From Oricola indica (GTDB lineage Bacteria; Pseudomonadota; Alphaproteobacteria; Rhizobiales; Rhizobiaceae): a DNA stretch of 64,000 nucleotides. This document shows, in pieces, positions 7,388-16,523 of this stretch. Below the pieces are notes generated by a model that made no database searches, was not told where the DNA came from, and saw only the letters and a list, made by a program, of their open reading frames with translations. The position numbers were made by a program, and so were the translations under genes. Positions within the stretch are counted from its first letter, which is position 1, and each line of letters begins with the position of its first letter. Location of the stretch: assembly GCF_019966595.1 (NCBI RefSeq), contig NZ_JAINFJ010000010.1, positions 1 to 64,000 of the forward strand. The letters run 5' to 3'.

Positions 7388-9625
7388 TCACCCTGCCATG
7401 GATTGAATGATGGGTGCGCCAGGATCCTCGGCCTGGTGCGAAACGATATGATCGCAATCCAGGATAAGCGCGATCTGACCGTTGCCGAGAATGGTGGCGG
7501 CGGCGATGCTGGGCACGCGCTTGTAGTTGGATTCGAGGCTCTTGATGACGACCTGTTGCTGGCCCTCGATCGAATCGACGACGAAAGCGCCCATGCCGTT
7601 CTTGCCGCCCTCGACCACCATGATCGTGCCCCTGGTGTAGTCGCTGCGCGGTTCAGCGAAGCCGAGCTGGGACCCGACGTCGATGATCGGGATCAGTTGA
7701 TTGCGCATCTTCACGACACGGCTGTTCCTGCCAACCGTGTAGACGTCGCCCGGCTTCAGCGTCGCCGTTTCAAGCACCGCAGAAACGGGGAGCACCAGCG
7801 TCTGGTCCGCCTCCTTGACGATCATGCCGTCGAGGACGGCGAGCGTCAGAGGCAGGCTCATCGAGAAGAGCGATCCGTTGCCGGGATCGGACGAGATGTT
7901 GACCCGGCCGCCCAGCGACTGGATCGACTGGCGCACGACATCCATGCCGACACCGCGGCCCGAGACGTCCGTGATCGCCTCGGCCGTCGAAAAGCCCGGC
8001 GCGAAGATCAGGTTGTCGATATCGTCGTCGGAGAGCTTCGCGTCGCGGGCGACGATTCCCTTCTCCATCGCCTTGTCGAGCACGCGTTCGCGATTGATGC
8101 CGGCGCCGTCATCCCTGATTTCGATGACGATGCGGCCGGAACTGTGATAGGCGGACAGCCTGACCGTGCCCTGGACCGGTTTTCCTTTGGCCTCGCGGGT
8201 TTCCGGGTCCTCGATGCCGTGATCGACCGCATTGCGGATCATGTGCGTCAGCGGGTCGATCAGGCCTTCGATGACCGTTGTATCGACCTCGGTGTGCTCG
8301 CCTTCGAGTTCCAGCATGGCCTTCTTGCCGGTGGCGGCGCAGACCTCGCGGATGATGCGCGACATGCGCATGAAGACCGGTTTGACCGGTTGCGCGCGGA
8401 TAGCCATGACGCCGCTCTGGATCTCGCGCGTCAGATTCTGCAATTCGACCAGAGCGAGCGCGGCGGGAGACGCATTGCCGAAGCCGGCCTGGCCGATACG
8501 TTCGGCCAGCATGGCCTGGTTGATCACCAGTTCGCCCATCAGGTTGATCAGGCGATCGACCTTCTCGGATTCGACCCGGATCGTCTGGCTCGCCTTCTTG
8601 ACTTCCTTCTTCTCGGCGCGCTGCCCTGCGGCTGCGACGGCTTGCACGATGGCGGGGTCCACAACCTGCTCCTGCGGTTCGTCCGCACCAGCGGCGACAG
8701 TGGCGGGAGCACCGATATCGGCTGCCTCAAGCGACCCGATCAGGTCGGCGACGGGGTTTTTCGGCTCTTCGGCTTCCGGCTCGGGATCCTGTCCGAAATC
8801 ATCGATATCGGCACCCGGCTCGGTTTCATCGAGCGTCTGAAGGAACGCATCGAGATCCACGCCGTCATCCATGGCAGGTGCGCCTGTCTCCTCGATGGAA
8901 AGGGCGCATTCGCCGTCCACCCAGTCGAACACCGCCTCGATATCCTCGCGCGAGCGGTCGGTCTCGATATCGACCTGCCATTTGAGATAGGCCTCGTCGG
9001 GTGTCAGTTCGCTGAGCTTCGGCAGTTCGGCGCTGTCGCAGGTCACGCTCAGCGTTCCCATTTCCGCAAGTTCACGGAAGAGACGCAATGGATCATGCCC
9101 CTTCAGGTAGAGGCTCGCATGCGGCATGAACGAGATGCGGAAGCTGTGGCCGGATGGCGCGTCGCCGACCCCCAGATCGCCGAGGTCGATCATGACCGGC
9201 GCGAAATCCGCCAGCGCATCGTCTTCCTCAGCCGCCTCTTCGGCATCACCGAGACCGAAAGATGCCTCCAGTTCGCCGGCCAGAGCCGCATTGTCCTGCG
9301 GCTCAGCACCGGTACGCTCCGCCTCGATGACGTCGGACAGGACGTCGACCGAGCGCAGCAGCAAGTCCATCCGGGTCTCGTTGACCTGGGAAAGATCGTT
9401 GCGGATCACGTCCAGCGCATTCTCAAACACATGCGCGAAGGAGACCAACGCGTTGTAGCCGAAGGCGCCGGCACCGCCCTTGATCGAATGAACCGCGCGA
9501 AAGACGGCGTTGACGGTGTCCATGTCGGGGCCCGACGACTGGATCTCGTGCAATCCCGTCTCAAGCTCCGCCATCTGGTCGGCGCATTCGGCGAAGAATG
9601 TTTCCTTGATGTCGTCCAGGCTCAT
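7388..9625 (-). CDS. cheA: Chemotaxis histidine kinase CheA
   Basis: Central kinase of the pathway; it autophosphorylates and passes phosphate to CheY1, CheY2 and CheB. The 745-residue protein has the usual order: Hpt domain with the phospho-histidine H46 in AVHSIKGGAG, an acidic linker region, the dimerisation helices (VDRLINLMGELV), the ATPase domain with an N box (MIRNAVDHGIEDP), G1 (IRDDGAGIN) and G2 (GRGVGMDVV), and a C-terminal CheW-like domain (MRNQLIPIIDV). The gene starts 10 bases after the cheY1 stop. All catalytic motifs are intact. Confidence 0.97.
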   Translation of the reverse strand: MSLDDIKETFFAECADQMAELETGLHEIQSSGPDMDTVNAVFRAVHSIKGGAGAFGYNALVSFAHVFENALDVIRNDLSQVNETRMDLLLRSVDVLSDVIEAERTGAEPQDNAALAGELEASFGLGDAEEAAEEDDALADFAPVMIDLGDLGVGDAPSGHSFRISFMPHASLYLKGHDPLRLFRELAEMGTLSVTCDSAELPKLSELTPDEAYLKWQVDIETDRSREDIEAVFDWVDGECALSIEETGAPAMDDGVDLDAFLQTLDETEPGADIDDFGQDPEPEAEEPKNPVADLIGSLEAADIGAPATVAAGADEPQEQVVDPAIVQAVAAAGQRAEKKEVKKASQTIRVESEKVDRLINLMGELVINQAMLAERIGQAGFGNASPAALALVELQNLTREIQSGVMAIRAQPVKPVFMRMSRIIREVCAATGKKAMLELEGEHTEVDTTVIEGLIDPLTHMIRNAVDHGIEDPETREAKGKPVQGTVRLSAYHSSGRIVIEIRDDGAGINRERVLDKAMEKGIVARDAKLSDDDIDNLIFAPGFSTAEAITDVSGRGVGMDVVRQSIQSLGGRVNISSDPGNGSLFSMSLPLTLAVLDGMIVKEADQTLVLPVSAVLETATLKPGDVYTVGRNSRVVKMRNQLIPIIDVGSQLGFAEPRSDYTRGTIMVVEGGKNGMGAFVVDSIEGQQQVVIKSLESNYKRVPSIAAATILGNGQIALILDCDHIVSHQAEDPGAPIIQSMAG

Positions 9626-9635
9626 GGGTTCCGTC

Positions 9636-10001
9636 CTACGGCATCACGCGGTTGACGGCCCGTGTCAGCTTCTCGGGATCGAAGGGCTTGACGATCCAGC
9701 CAGTTGCGCCGGCACTCTGGGCGCGCTGTTTCTTCTCAGGCGCGCTCTCCGTCGTCAGGACGAGGATCGGCACACGGTTATACTGTTCGGAACTGCGGAC
9801 GTTTTCGATGAACTCGAAACCGTCCATGACCGGCATGTTGATGTCGGTGATGACGACATCGGGCTGGGATTCGCGAAGTTTCTCGATCCCGTCGGCACCA
9901 TCCTCTGCCGTCACGACATCGAAACCGGCGCCCGAGAGCGTGTGGCGAAGCATTTCCCGCATCGTCCGGGAGTCATCTACTGTCAAAATCTTCTTAAGCA
10001 T
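9636..10001 (-). CDS. cheY1: Response regulator CheY1
   Basis: Single-domain receiver of 121 residues with D9-D10, phosphoacceptor D53 in ITDINMP, TTES and the lysine in VKPFDP. Located between cheS and cheA, as is cheY1 of S. meliloti, where it works as a phosphate sink that drains phosphate from CheY2 via CheA. It overlaps the end of the STAS gene by 8 bases. Receiver function is certain from the residues; the sink role is inferred from gene order and the neighbouring cheS and cheT genes. Confidence 0.94.
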   Translation of the reverse strand: MLKKILTVDDSRTMREMLRHTLSGAGFDVVTAEDGADGIEKLRESQPDVVITDINMPVMDGFEFIENVRSSEQYNRVPILVLTTESAPEKKQRAQSAGATGWIVKPFDPEKLTRAVNRVMP

Positions 10002-10332
10002 GATTGGCGTCCCCTACTTCCAAATCAGCGGCCGAAAGGCCGAGCGTATCCAGATTTTCCTCGAAAATTGTCGATCGCCCGGTCCAGGTCAGCGACATGC
10101 CGTCCTCGCGCCAAAGGCGGGCGGCGGACATCAGGACCTGGATGCAGGGCGTGTCGATGCGTTCGACGGCGGTTGCATCGACAATAAGCGCGTTGGTGCG
10201 GGCGGACAGGATCGCGTCCGCGATCTGCGTGGCCGTTTCGCCCTGCATGCTCGCCGGAAGTGTCATCACGTAGCCGGATTCGCCTTCTGCGATGCAACTG
10301 GCCATCGGATTTGCAGCTGATTTGCGTGCCAT
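9994..10332 (-). CDS. cheS: STAS-domain chemotaxis protein CheS
   Basis: Small 112-residue single STAS domain (VMTLPASMQ, ALIVDATAVERIDTPCIQVLMSA), resembling anti-sigma antagonist folds. Its position between the operon MCP and cheY1 matches orf2/cheS of S. meliloti, whose product binds CheA and speeds dephosphorylation of CheY1. The usual anti-sigma antagonist phospho-serine context is replaced by ERIDTPCIQ, where a threonine is present at the equivalent loop. It lies 3 bases after the MCP stop and overlaps cheY1 by 8 bases. The function is inferred by synteny. Confidence 0.82.
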   Translation of the reverse strand: MARKSAANPMASCIAEGESGYVMTLPASMQGETATQIADAILSARTNALIVDATAVERIDTPCIQVLMSAARLWREDGMSLTWTGRSTIFEENLDTLGLSAADLEVGDANHA

Positions 10333-10335
10333 GAT

Positions 10336-12327
10336 CTAGAACTCTCCCCATTCGTCCTTGAGAGCGGCGTTGCCGACGGTGCGTCCGCGATAGGCGGCCG
10401 GCGCCCGCTGCGGCGAACGGTCGGCGGACCGTACGTGCCTCGATTCCCGGTGCGCGCGATAAGGCTGGCGCGGGGCGATTTGTTCCGAAACCCGAAATAC
10501 CGAGATCAATTGCGCAAGATGCTCGATTTCCTCGGTCAGCGAATGGCTCGCCGCGCTGGCCTGTTCGGCCATCGCCGCATTCTGCTGGGTCACTTCATCC
10601 ATTTCGCCGACGGAAACATTCAGCTGCTTGAGCGCGACGGACTGCTCGATCGCGCCATTGGCGATCACCTCCACGGCGCCGGAAATCTCCACGACCTGCC
10701 CGGCAATGCGATGCAGCGTGTCGCCGGTCTTGTTGACCAGTTCCGAGCCGGTCGCGACCTGGCCGGATGATTTGGAGATCAGCTGCTTGATTTCCTTGGC
10801 CGCCGCGGCGGAACGCTGGGCCAGCTCGCGCACTTCCTGCGCGACAACCGCGAAGCCCCTGCCGGCATCACCGGCGCGCGCCGCTTCGACCCCCGCATTG
10901 AGCGCCAACAGGTTGGTCTGGAACGCGATCTCGTCGATCACCGAGATGATCTGGCTGATTTCGGTCGCCGATTTCTCGATGTCGGCCATCGCCTCAAGGG
11001 CCTTGGTGACGATGCCGCCGCTTGCTTCCGCATCTTCGCGCGCCGTGTTGACGAGCTTCATGGAGCTCTCGGCGCCTTCCGACGATTTCTGGACCGTTGC
11101 GGTGATCTGTTCGAGCGTCGTGGCCGCTTCCTGAAGGGACGCGGCCTGCTGCTCGGTGCGCCGCGACAGATCGTTGGAGGCGGTGAAAATCTCTTGCGAC
11201 CCGGATTCGATGCCGGTTGCGGTCATGGCGATCTTCTCGAAGGTGCCGGAGATCTTGCCGAGCGCCATGTTGAAATCGACGCGCAGCCGTTCCAGTTCGC
11301 CATCAAAGGGCTCGACGATGTCACAGTCGAGATCACCTTCGGATAATCGGCTCAGCGCCTCTGCGAGGGCGGAAACCGCTATGTTCGTCTGCTCGGCCCG
11401 ATCCGCCAACTCGGCGTCGCTCTGCGCCTTGATGTTATCGGCGCGCTGGCGGTCCATCGCCGCCTGACGCTCGGTTTCAAGCTTTTCGGCCGCCGTTTCA
11501 CGGAAAATCGTCAAGGCCTTCGCGATGCTGCCGACCTCGTCGCCGCGATGGGTATAGGGCACCTCCTCGTCGCTTTCGCCATGCGCAAGATCGGCGGTGT
11601 AGCCGGCGATATTGACGAGCGGGCGAACGACGGTGCGGTGAAGCGCGATCAGGAAACCCCCGATCATCAGCAATGCGATGCCGAAGGCGACATGGAAAAT
11701 CCATCCGAAGGCCGCCATATCCGCTTTGCTGTCGCGTTCGACCGAAGCGAGATAGGTTTCGGCATCCTCGGAGGCGCGCACCATGATCGCCTTGTGCTGG
11801 AGGAAGCGCTCCTTGAGGATATCGAGGGACTGCTTGATCTCGGCCGCGCCGAGACCGATGCCGCCGGAGTTCTCCAGCTTGGGAAAGAAATTGTTCTCCG
11901 CCTCGATCCAGAAACGGTCGAGGACCGTCGGCGAATCGACGGTGATGAGCTTGCGGATGTGTTCGGGAATCGCCGCCTTCTCCCAGCGCTGGAGCTGGTC
12001 GAAATAGGCGTCCTTGTGCGTCCGGTATTCCGCGAAGTAGCGGTCCCGGTTCCAGGGTTCCTGCGAGGCCTGCACGATCGTCAGAAAGGCTTCGACGATG
12101 TAGGATGAGGGCGGCAGGATGTCGGCGATCAAATCCTTACCGACCGTGATGCTGTCGTAGGCGGCGCTGCCGATGCTGGTCCGGTTTTGCCGATAGTCGG
12201 AAACAGCGAGCAGGACGAGAAAATTGACCGCAATGACGACGGCGAAAAGCTTCAGCCCGTTGGACAGGTTCCAACGGCTTTTCGCTGGCGCGCGGCCACG
12301 CGTCGCAGAATTGGCGGGATTTCCCAT
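10336..12327 (-). CDS. Transmembrane methyl-accepting chemotaxis protein, first gene of che operon
   Basis: Receptor of about 663 residues. One membrane segment lies near the N terminus ([16 protein letters not shown]), then a periplasmic helical sensor of roughly 160 residues, a second segment ([20 protein letters not shown]), a HAMP domain ([16 protein letters not shown]) and a canonical signalling tip ([26 protein letters not shown]). After a flexible Arg-rich tail the protein ends in E-W-G-E-F, a CheR-docking-type pentapeptide. The ATG at 12327 is used; an in-frame GTG at 12363 is an alternative and the choice is uncertain. It leads the operon, 3 bases before cheS, in the position of S. 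meliloti icpA but membrane-anchored. Confidence 0.93.
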   Translation of the reverse strand: MGNPANSATRGRAPAKSRWNLSNGLKLFAVVIAVNFLVLLAVSDYRQNRTSIGSAAYDSITVGKDLIADILPPSSYIVEAFLTIVQASQEPWNRDRYFAEYRTHKDAYFDQLQRWEKAAIPEHIRKLITVDSPTVLDRFWIEAENNFFPKLENSGGIGLGAAEIKQSLDILKERFLQHKAIMVRASEDAETYLASVERDSKADMAAFGWIFHVAFGIALLMIGGFLIALHRTVVRPLVNIAGYTADLAHGESDEEVPYTHRGDEVGSIAKALTIFRETAAEKLETERQAAMDRQRADNIKAQSDAELADRAEQTNIAVSALAEALSRLSEGDLDCDIVEPFDGELERLRVDFNMALGKISGTFEKIAMTATGIESGSQEIFTASNDLSRRTEQQAASLQEAATTLEQITATVQKSSEGAESSMKLVNTAREDAEASGGIVTKALEAMADIEKSATEISQIISVIDEIAFQTNLLALNAGVEAARAGDAGRGFAVVAQEVRELAQRSAAAAKEIKQLISKSSGQVATGSELVNKTGDTLHRIAGQVVEISGAVEVIANGAIEQSVALKQLNVSVGEMDEVTQQNAAMAEQASAASHSLTEEIEHLAQLISVFRVSEQIAPRQPYRAHRESRHVRSADRSPQRAPAAYRGRTVGNAALKDEWGEF

Positions 12328-12462
12328 GCCCAAGCGGTCCCAAGAAATGGAAGTAGATCGCACATTCCGGATCTGCCGGGACTTGGATGGGCTTCATGCC
12401 GGGCTATAACGCCACCAAGCACGACTAGGTAATCCCATTTACGTTAACGAAAATTAAATTTC

Positions 12463-13191
12463 CTAAAGGACGCTGTTGATGTCCAGGATACCCAGCCGCA
12501 CCGCCGTCGTGATCGCATGCATCCGATTGACGGCATTGAGCTTTTTCGTCGCGCTGATCAGGTAGTGATTGACCGTGTGGGTCGACAGCGAAAGGATGAT
12601 CGCGATCTCGTCGCTTGTCTTGCCCTCCGCGCACCAGCGCAGGCATTCGCGTTCGCGGACCGTGATGCGAATTTCCGTTTCAGAGCGGGCTCTTGCGCCA
12701 ATCGTGACCTGATCGAAAACGACTTGCAAAAGCCCCTGGCAATGCAGCACTTCCTCGGCGCGCGGCAGGTCCTCGTCCGATGCGGACTGGGCGACGTACA
12801 GGAGCGTCTCTGCCGGCGTGCTTCTGCGGAAGAAGACATGGAAGCGAGACCGGGCCAGTTCAAGCCAGGCAGGGTCGGCCTTGCGCGCGGTGTGGCGGAT
12901 GACGACCGGATCGCTCGAGAAATCCCATATGTAAGGGACGGCGCGGTCCAGCAATGCGCGCGAGAAATCAGAGCTCTCGTCGGACAGGATGTCGGACATG
13001 AAGGCGGAGACTTGCGGATCGAGGGTCGATTCCGTCAATTCGACGCGAAGCCCGTTGATTCTGATCAGGCGATAAATCGCATATCGCTTAGAACTGACGA
13101 TCGTGTTTATGTCCGCGACAATTCGGCCGCAATCAACAGTCTCATTGGATAAGCCATCGATTACGGAATCCGGAATTCGAGCTGTCGACAT
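12463..13191 (-). CDS. LuxR-family transcriptional regulator
   Basis: A 242-residue regulator with an N-terminal ligand or partner-binding region (about 1-165) of no clear family and a C-terminal GerE-type helix-turn-helix (ITVRERECLRWCAEGKTSDEIA, then STHTVNHYLISATKKL). The ATG at 13191 is preferred over an in-frame start 189 bases upstream because it leaves a 226-base divergent promoter gap before the plus-strand gene at 13418, and GGAAC precedes it. It lies between the che operon and flagellar genes, so control of motility is likely. It could be a stand-alone counterpart of VisN/VisR, but the sequence does not prove that. Confidence 0.85.
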   Translation of the reverse strand: MSTARIPDSVIDGLSNETVDCGRIVADINTIVSSKRYAIYRLIRINGLRVELTESTLDPQVSAFMSDILSDESSDFSRALLDRAVPYIWDFSSDPVVIRHTARKADPAWLELARSRFHVFFRRSTPAETLLYVAQSASDEDLPRAEEVLHCQGLLQVVFDQVTIGARARSETEIRITVRERECLRWCAEGKTSDEIAIILSLSTHTVNHYLISATKKLNAVNRMHAITTAVRLGILDINSVL

Positions 13192-13417
13192 TGAAGCGTT
13201 CCGCGTGATTTCAATTCGCTCAGGAGTACGCTTCGCCGGGAGCGGCGAACAGGTAACTTCCCATATGTTGCCGTAACGGTTACGACCGTAACCCGAAGCG
13301 AACTGTCTTTCCAGCCAATCGGCGAAACATACCGTTTCAACTCCCTCCGAATAGCTCCGCGCAAGCGAATAGTGGCACAATGACGGTCGAACTGTTCAGC
13401 CGACCGGAGGAAAAAGC

Positions 13418-13852
13418 GTGGCCGCACCCAGCAGTCTTGTCCGGTACTCCGTCACCGGGGCGACCGCCTGTGTCGCGGCGGTTGCCGGGGTTTACCTGCA
13501 AATCATGCTCGCGCAGCCGTCGAACTCGGCGACCGATCCGCATGGCGCCTCGCATGCGAGCGGTGACGGGGTCAAGTTTCCGCCCATGGCGGTGCCGATC
13601 TACTCGCAATCCGGCAAGGTCGGCTATTGTGTGATGCGGGTGGAATATGACGACGCGCGCGGCAACGCCGACGAATGGCGCATGGCCGTCTCCCAAGTGA
13701 CCAACGACCTCTATCTTCAGTTTACCGCCGTTCTCGAAAAGAATGCCGACGGACCCGAAGTGTGCGCAACACGTGTCGGCATGCGGACCGACAAGTTCGT
13801 CATCTACAAGGCGGAGTTCTACGAGCAGATCGACCCCAACAAACTCGAGTGA
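13418..13852 (+). CDS. Small membrane-anchored protein of unknown function (FliL-like pair, member A)
   Basis: A 144-residue protein with one N-terminal membrane segment (ATACVAAVAGVYLQIMLA) and an exported remainder. The GTG start at 13418 has a strong GGAGGA site 6 bases upstream. It is the only plus-strand gene in 40 kb of minus-strand che and flagellar genes. Its sequence resembles that of the convergent neighbour at 13859: both have a GVYL/GIYL membrane end, then VPIYSQSGKVGY against IPYVNETGIVGY. Two cysteines (in GYCVM and EVCATR) may form a disulfide. No family was recognised; a FliL-like fold is a guess. Confidence 0.8.
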   Translation: MAAPSSLVRYSVTGATACVAAVAGVYLQIMLAQPSNSATDPHGASHASGDGVKFPPMAVPIYSQSGKVGYCVMRVEYDDARGNADEWRMAVSQVTNDLYLQFTAVLEKNADGPEVCATRVGMRTDKFVIYKAEFYEQIDPNKLE

Positions 13853-13858
13853 TCGCGC

Positions 13859-14347
13859 TCAGCGGTTTTCCGAGGATTCGAAACGAGAATCGCCCGGCAC
13901 GCGCACGGAGTTCTTGTCGAAGAAATCGAGTTGTTCGATGAGCACGTCAGCGACGACCTCGCGCCCCGCCGTCTCGTTGGCGATCTCGCGCAACCGCTGC
14001 ATGGATTCGCGCAGACGCGACCAGCCGTCCGGATGAGCAAGCTTGTCCGCCTCGGCGTAGAAATGCCGGCTGAGGGCATCCAGCATGACGGTGTTGAGCG
14101 GCAGGCCCAAGGCCGCCTCTTCCCTGGCGACCGTCTTGACCGTAAACCGCCCGGTCACATAGCCGACGATGCCGGTTTCGTTGACATAGGGAATGGCGAA
14201 CAGGTCGGTCTTGAAATCGTTGTAGCGCGTGTGATCGACCGCGACCGTCCCGTCGGCGGCCGGTTCCGGCGCCATCTGCTGGCCGAGATAAATGCCGCCG
14301 AGCGTGACCGCGGCGACCCACAGACCGAAGACAACCTGACCGATCAT
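13859..14347 (-). CDS. Membrane-anchored flagellar-cluster protein, FliL-like (pair member B)
   Basis: A 162-residue protein with one N-terminal membrane segment (GLWVAAVTLGGIYLGQQMA) and a periplasmic domain. Strand-helix order and the end segment (VVADVLIEQLDFFDKN) look like FliL-family proteins, which bind the stator, but identity is too low to assign. It overlaps the FlgN-like gene by 4 bases (14344-14347), so it is the last gene of the flgE-to-flgN operon. It is convergent with its likely paralogue at 13418, with 6 bases between the stop codons. Being in a flagellar operon supports a motility role. Confidence 0.75.
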   Translation of the reverse strand: MIGQVVFGLWVAAVTLGGIYLGQQMAPEPAADGTVAVDHTRYNDFKTDLFAIPYVNETGIVGYVTGRFTVKTVAREEAALGLPLNTVMLDALSRHFYAEADKLAHPDGWSRLRESMQRLREIANETAGREVVADVLIEQLDFFDKNSVRVPGDSRFESSENR

Positions 14348-14739
14348 TCGTAACCGGCCGGCAGTCGCGAGACGGAGGTATAGGTTCCGTCGGATTCGGC
14401 ACGCTCGATCGCGTCGCCGAGAATCCCGATGACATCACGCGTCGCCGTCATTTGGGCGCGCAACGCCGCGGCGTTGTCCTCGACCTTCTTGCGCAAAGCA
14501 CTCAGTTCGGCGCGGATCTCGTCATCGATCTCGAAGCGCGCCAGTTCGCGTGAGACGATGTTCAGTTCGTAGAGGCAACGGTTCTTGCGCGTGTTGGCGG
14601 CAGTCAGGTCGATCACCGGGTTGGACCGCAACATCCTCGTTTCGGCCTCGATGGTTTCGCCGATGCGCGCAAACAGGAGCTTGAGCTGCTTTGCGCCGAG
14701 AACGCCCTTGCGCTGAGCGGGCCGCGTAGCTGTCGTCAT
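14344..14739 (-). CDS. FlgN-like export chaperone
   Basis: A 131-residue helical protein with the pattern of alphaproteobacterial FlgN-like proteins: N-terminal helix (LKLLFARIGETIEAETRML), a central NIVSRELARFEID segment, heptad-like helices, and a C-terminal ESDGTY motif that recurs in these proteins. FlgN binds hook-associated proteins FlgK and FlgL before export, and both are encoded upstream in the same operon. It follows flgJ by 31 bases and overlaps the FliL-like gene by 4 bases. The assignment is by pattern and context and could be wrong in detail. Confidence 0.6.
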   Translation of the reverse strand: MTTATRPAQRKGVLGAKQLKLLFARIGETIEAETRMLRSNPVIDLTAANTRKNRCLYELNIVSRELARFEIDDEIRAELSALRKKVEDNAAALRAQMTATRDVIGILGDAIERAESDGTYTSVSRLPAGYE

Positions 14740-14770
14740 GCCGGTCTTCCTTTCATCGCCATCCTGGCGG

Positions 14771-15313
14771 TCAGCCCTTCTCGCCCGGCGTGGCGAACTC
14801 CATCATCTTGCGGATGAAGTCACGGCTGATCTCGTTGGTGCCGGTGCGCGCCGCATCGATGGCGCGGTTTTCTTTCGGCGTGGCCTCGGCGTCGTTGATG
14901 CCGGAAATCGCGGCGACATCCTCGCCGGAGCGCACGAAATAATTCGAGATCTTCTCGGCGACGCCGAAATCGGCCGTCTTGACCACCTGGCTGGCGATCT
15001 GCTCGGCCATCATGGATTTCCAGACGCCGCCGGCAAATCCGCCGCCGAAGAAGCTCTCACCTTCCTCGCCCATCATGTCGGTGATCATGTTGGCCACGAG
15101 CAGGGCTTCGAATTCCTTCGCCGCTTCATGCGCATCCTTTCCCTGATGCACACGCGAAAGGTGCCTGCCGATTTTCGAGGCTTCGGAAAGGATGCTCGAC
15201 GCGTCGGTACCTCCGGCGGCCCCTGCAAGGCGCGTCTCCACATTTCGCGCGCGCTGCGGATCGGCCGCGCGCGCCACGTCGAGAATGAGATCCGATGGAA
15301 AATCGACCGCCAT
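14771..15313 (-). CDS. flgJ: Rod-binding protein FlgJ (CheL type, without muramidase domain)
   Basis: A 180-residue protein with only the rod-binding domain of FlgJ: FEALLVANMITDMM and GGFAGGVWKSMMAEQIA are its signature (about residues 70-115). The C-terminal glucosaminidase domain of the enterobacterial protein is absent, as in Caulobacter CheL. A separate lytic transglycosylase encoded at 24973 may supply the wall-opening activity. ATG 15313 has AGGAGA upstream; a longer in-frame start lacks this. It follows the FliJ-like gene by 36 bases. Confidence 0.88.
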   Translation of the reverse strand: MAVDFPSDLILDVARAADPQRARNVETRLAGAAGGTDASSILSEASKIGRHLSRVHQGKDAHEAAKEFEALLVANMITDMMGEEGESFFGGGFAGGVWKSMMAEQIASQVVKTADFGVAEKISNYFVRSGEDVAAISGINDAEATPKENRAIDAARTGTNEISRDFIRKMMEFATPGEKG

Positions 15314-15349
15314 GCGTCTCCTGCCGCCGGACATTGAACTGCCTGACGA

Positions 15350-15766
15350 TCAGCCTAACCCGCCAATCTTGCTTGAAGCTGACAGATAGCGCGCGAGCCG
15401 CTGGTCGATCGTTTCGGACTGGGCCGCGTTTTCGCCGGCGCGCGCATCGGTGGCGCGCTGTTCAGCGTGACGCTCCTCGATCGCCTCCAGCTTCTTCTTC
15501 TCGCGCAGAAGCTTTCGCCCCGCCTCCCCGGCATGCCGTTCGGCGTCGGCCTTCTCGATCATCGTGTTCTCGAGGCGACGCGCGACAAGATCCGGAAACA
15601 GGTCGAGGACGGGATTGCCGCCGGAAAGCGCGCGCTGGAGCTCGCGGATCGATTGTTCCGCGGACGCGACGCGGTTCCGCGCATCGGCGAGGTCGCGTTC
15701 GCAGACGGCCTTGACCGCGCGCTGCAAGCGCAGGAGCCGGCCGAAATCCGTCCTCTGCCCGTCCAT
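15350..15766 (-). CDS. fliJ: FliJ-like flagellar export protein
   Basis: A 138-residue protein predicted to be an almost continuous antiparallel coiled coil (residues 5-50 and 65-125), rich in Glu, Arg, Ala and Lys (LLREKKKLEAIEERHAEQ). Its place just after fliR (one base between stop and start) inside an export operon, its size and its coiled-coil form fit FliJ, the stalk-like partner of the FliI ATPase and FlhA. Sequence conservation in FliJ is poor, so this is a structural and contextual call. Confidence 0.65.
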   Translation of the reverse strand: MDGQRTDFGRLLRLQRAVKAVCERDLADARNRVASAEQSIRELQRALSGGNPVLDLFPDLVARRLENTMIEKADAERHAGEAGRKLLREKKKLEAIEERHAEQRATDARAGENAAQSETIDQRLARYLSASSKIGGLG

Positions 15767-15767
15767 C

Positions 15768-16523
15768 TCAGCGCAGCCCGTACATCCCGGAGAACCCGTC
15801 GCCGAACAGACTCAGCATGTAGGGCACCGAGAAATACATGATGGTGAGCCCGATCGCGAGCACGAAAGGCAGCGAGATGAAGTAGATCGGAATCTGGACC
15901 GACAGCTTGTTGAGAAGACCGACGCCCAGATTGATGATGATGGCGAATCCAATGAAGGGACTGCCGAGGCGCAACGCGACAAGGAAGCTCTCGCGCAGAA
16001 CGTCGACGAGATCGACGAGCAGGATGCGTGTATCGGGGAACCGGTCCAGCGGCATGATGTCGTAGGAGCCGAGAAGCGCGCCGATGACGACGTGATGAAA
16101 GTCCAGCGTGAAAAGGATCATCAGGGCGGAAAGAGACAGGAAGGCGGTGAGCGCCGACTGCATCTCGAAGCCGTCGATATTGACGCCGAGCATGCCGCCA
16201 TAGCCGATCGACATGCCGACGCCGGTTATGATGAACTCCAGGGCGAGCAGATAGTAGCGCGCGATCAGGCCAAAAAACGTGCCGATGATGGTCTCGCTGA
16301 CGATCAGGCGCAGCAAGGTCGCCGGGCTTGGATCGGCCAGGAAATCGCGCATCAGCACGCCGATGATGGACGAAACGGCGACGGCCACCGCGAGCGCCGC
16401 CAGGATGCGAATCTGCGGCGAAACACGGGCGCTCGACATGCCCGGCAGAACCATGAAACACGCGCCGACGCGGCAAAAGACGAGAAACGCAGCGAGGATA
16501 TCCGCCGACAGCGCGGCGATCAC
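15768..16523 (-). CDS. fliR: Flagellar export gate protein FliR
   Basis: A 251-residue integral membrane protein of the type III export gate, with about six hydrophobic segments ([60 protein letters not shown]). The GTG at 16523 overlaps the flhA stop (GTGA), and the residues upstream of it are arginine-rich out-of-frame flhA sequence without similarity, so the long upstream extension is rejected. Downstream the FliJ-like gene starts within 2 bases. Full family length. Confidence 0.93.
   Translation of the reverse strand: MIAALSADILAAFLVFCRVGACFMVLPGMSSARVSPQIRILAALAVAVAVSSIIGVLMRDFLADPSPATLLRLIVSETIIGTFFGLIARYYLLALEFIITGVGMSIGYGGMLGVNIDGFEMQSALTAFLSLSALMILFTLDFHHVVIGALLGSYDIMPLDRFPDTRILLVDLVDVLRESFLVALRLGSPFIGFAIIINLGVGLLNKLSVQIPIYFISLPFVLAIGLTIMYFSVPYMLSLFGDGFSGMYGLR

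Noticed and set aside
7403-9655. 750-codon open frame on the plus strand opposite cheA
   Set aside because: Antisense shadow; the minus-strand CheA has every kinase motif, while this frame has none.
12444-12457. TTAA-N6-TTAA between the MCP and luxR genes as a CtrA site
   Set aside because: The CtrA spacing is N7, not N6, and no promoter elements could be placed around it.
12463-13191. Naming the LuxR-type gene vjbR, visN or visR
   Set aside because: The helix-turn-helix is generic and the N-terminal domain could not be matched to any of these; position alone is not enough.
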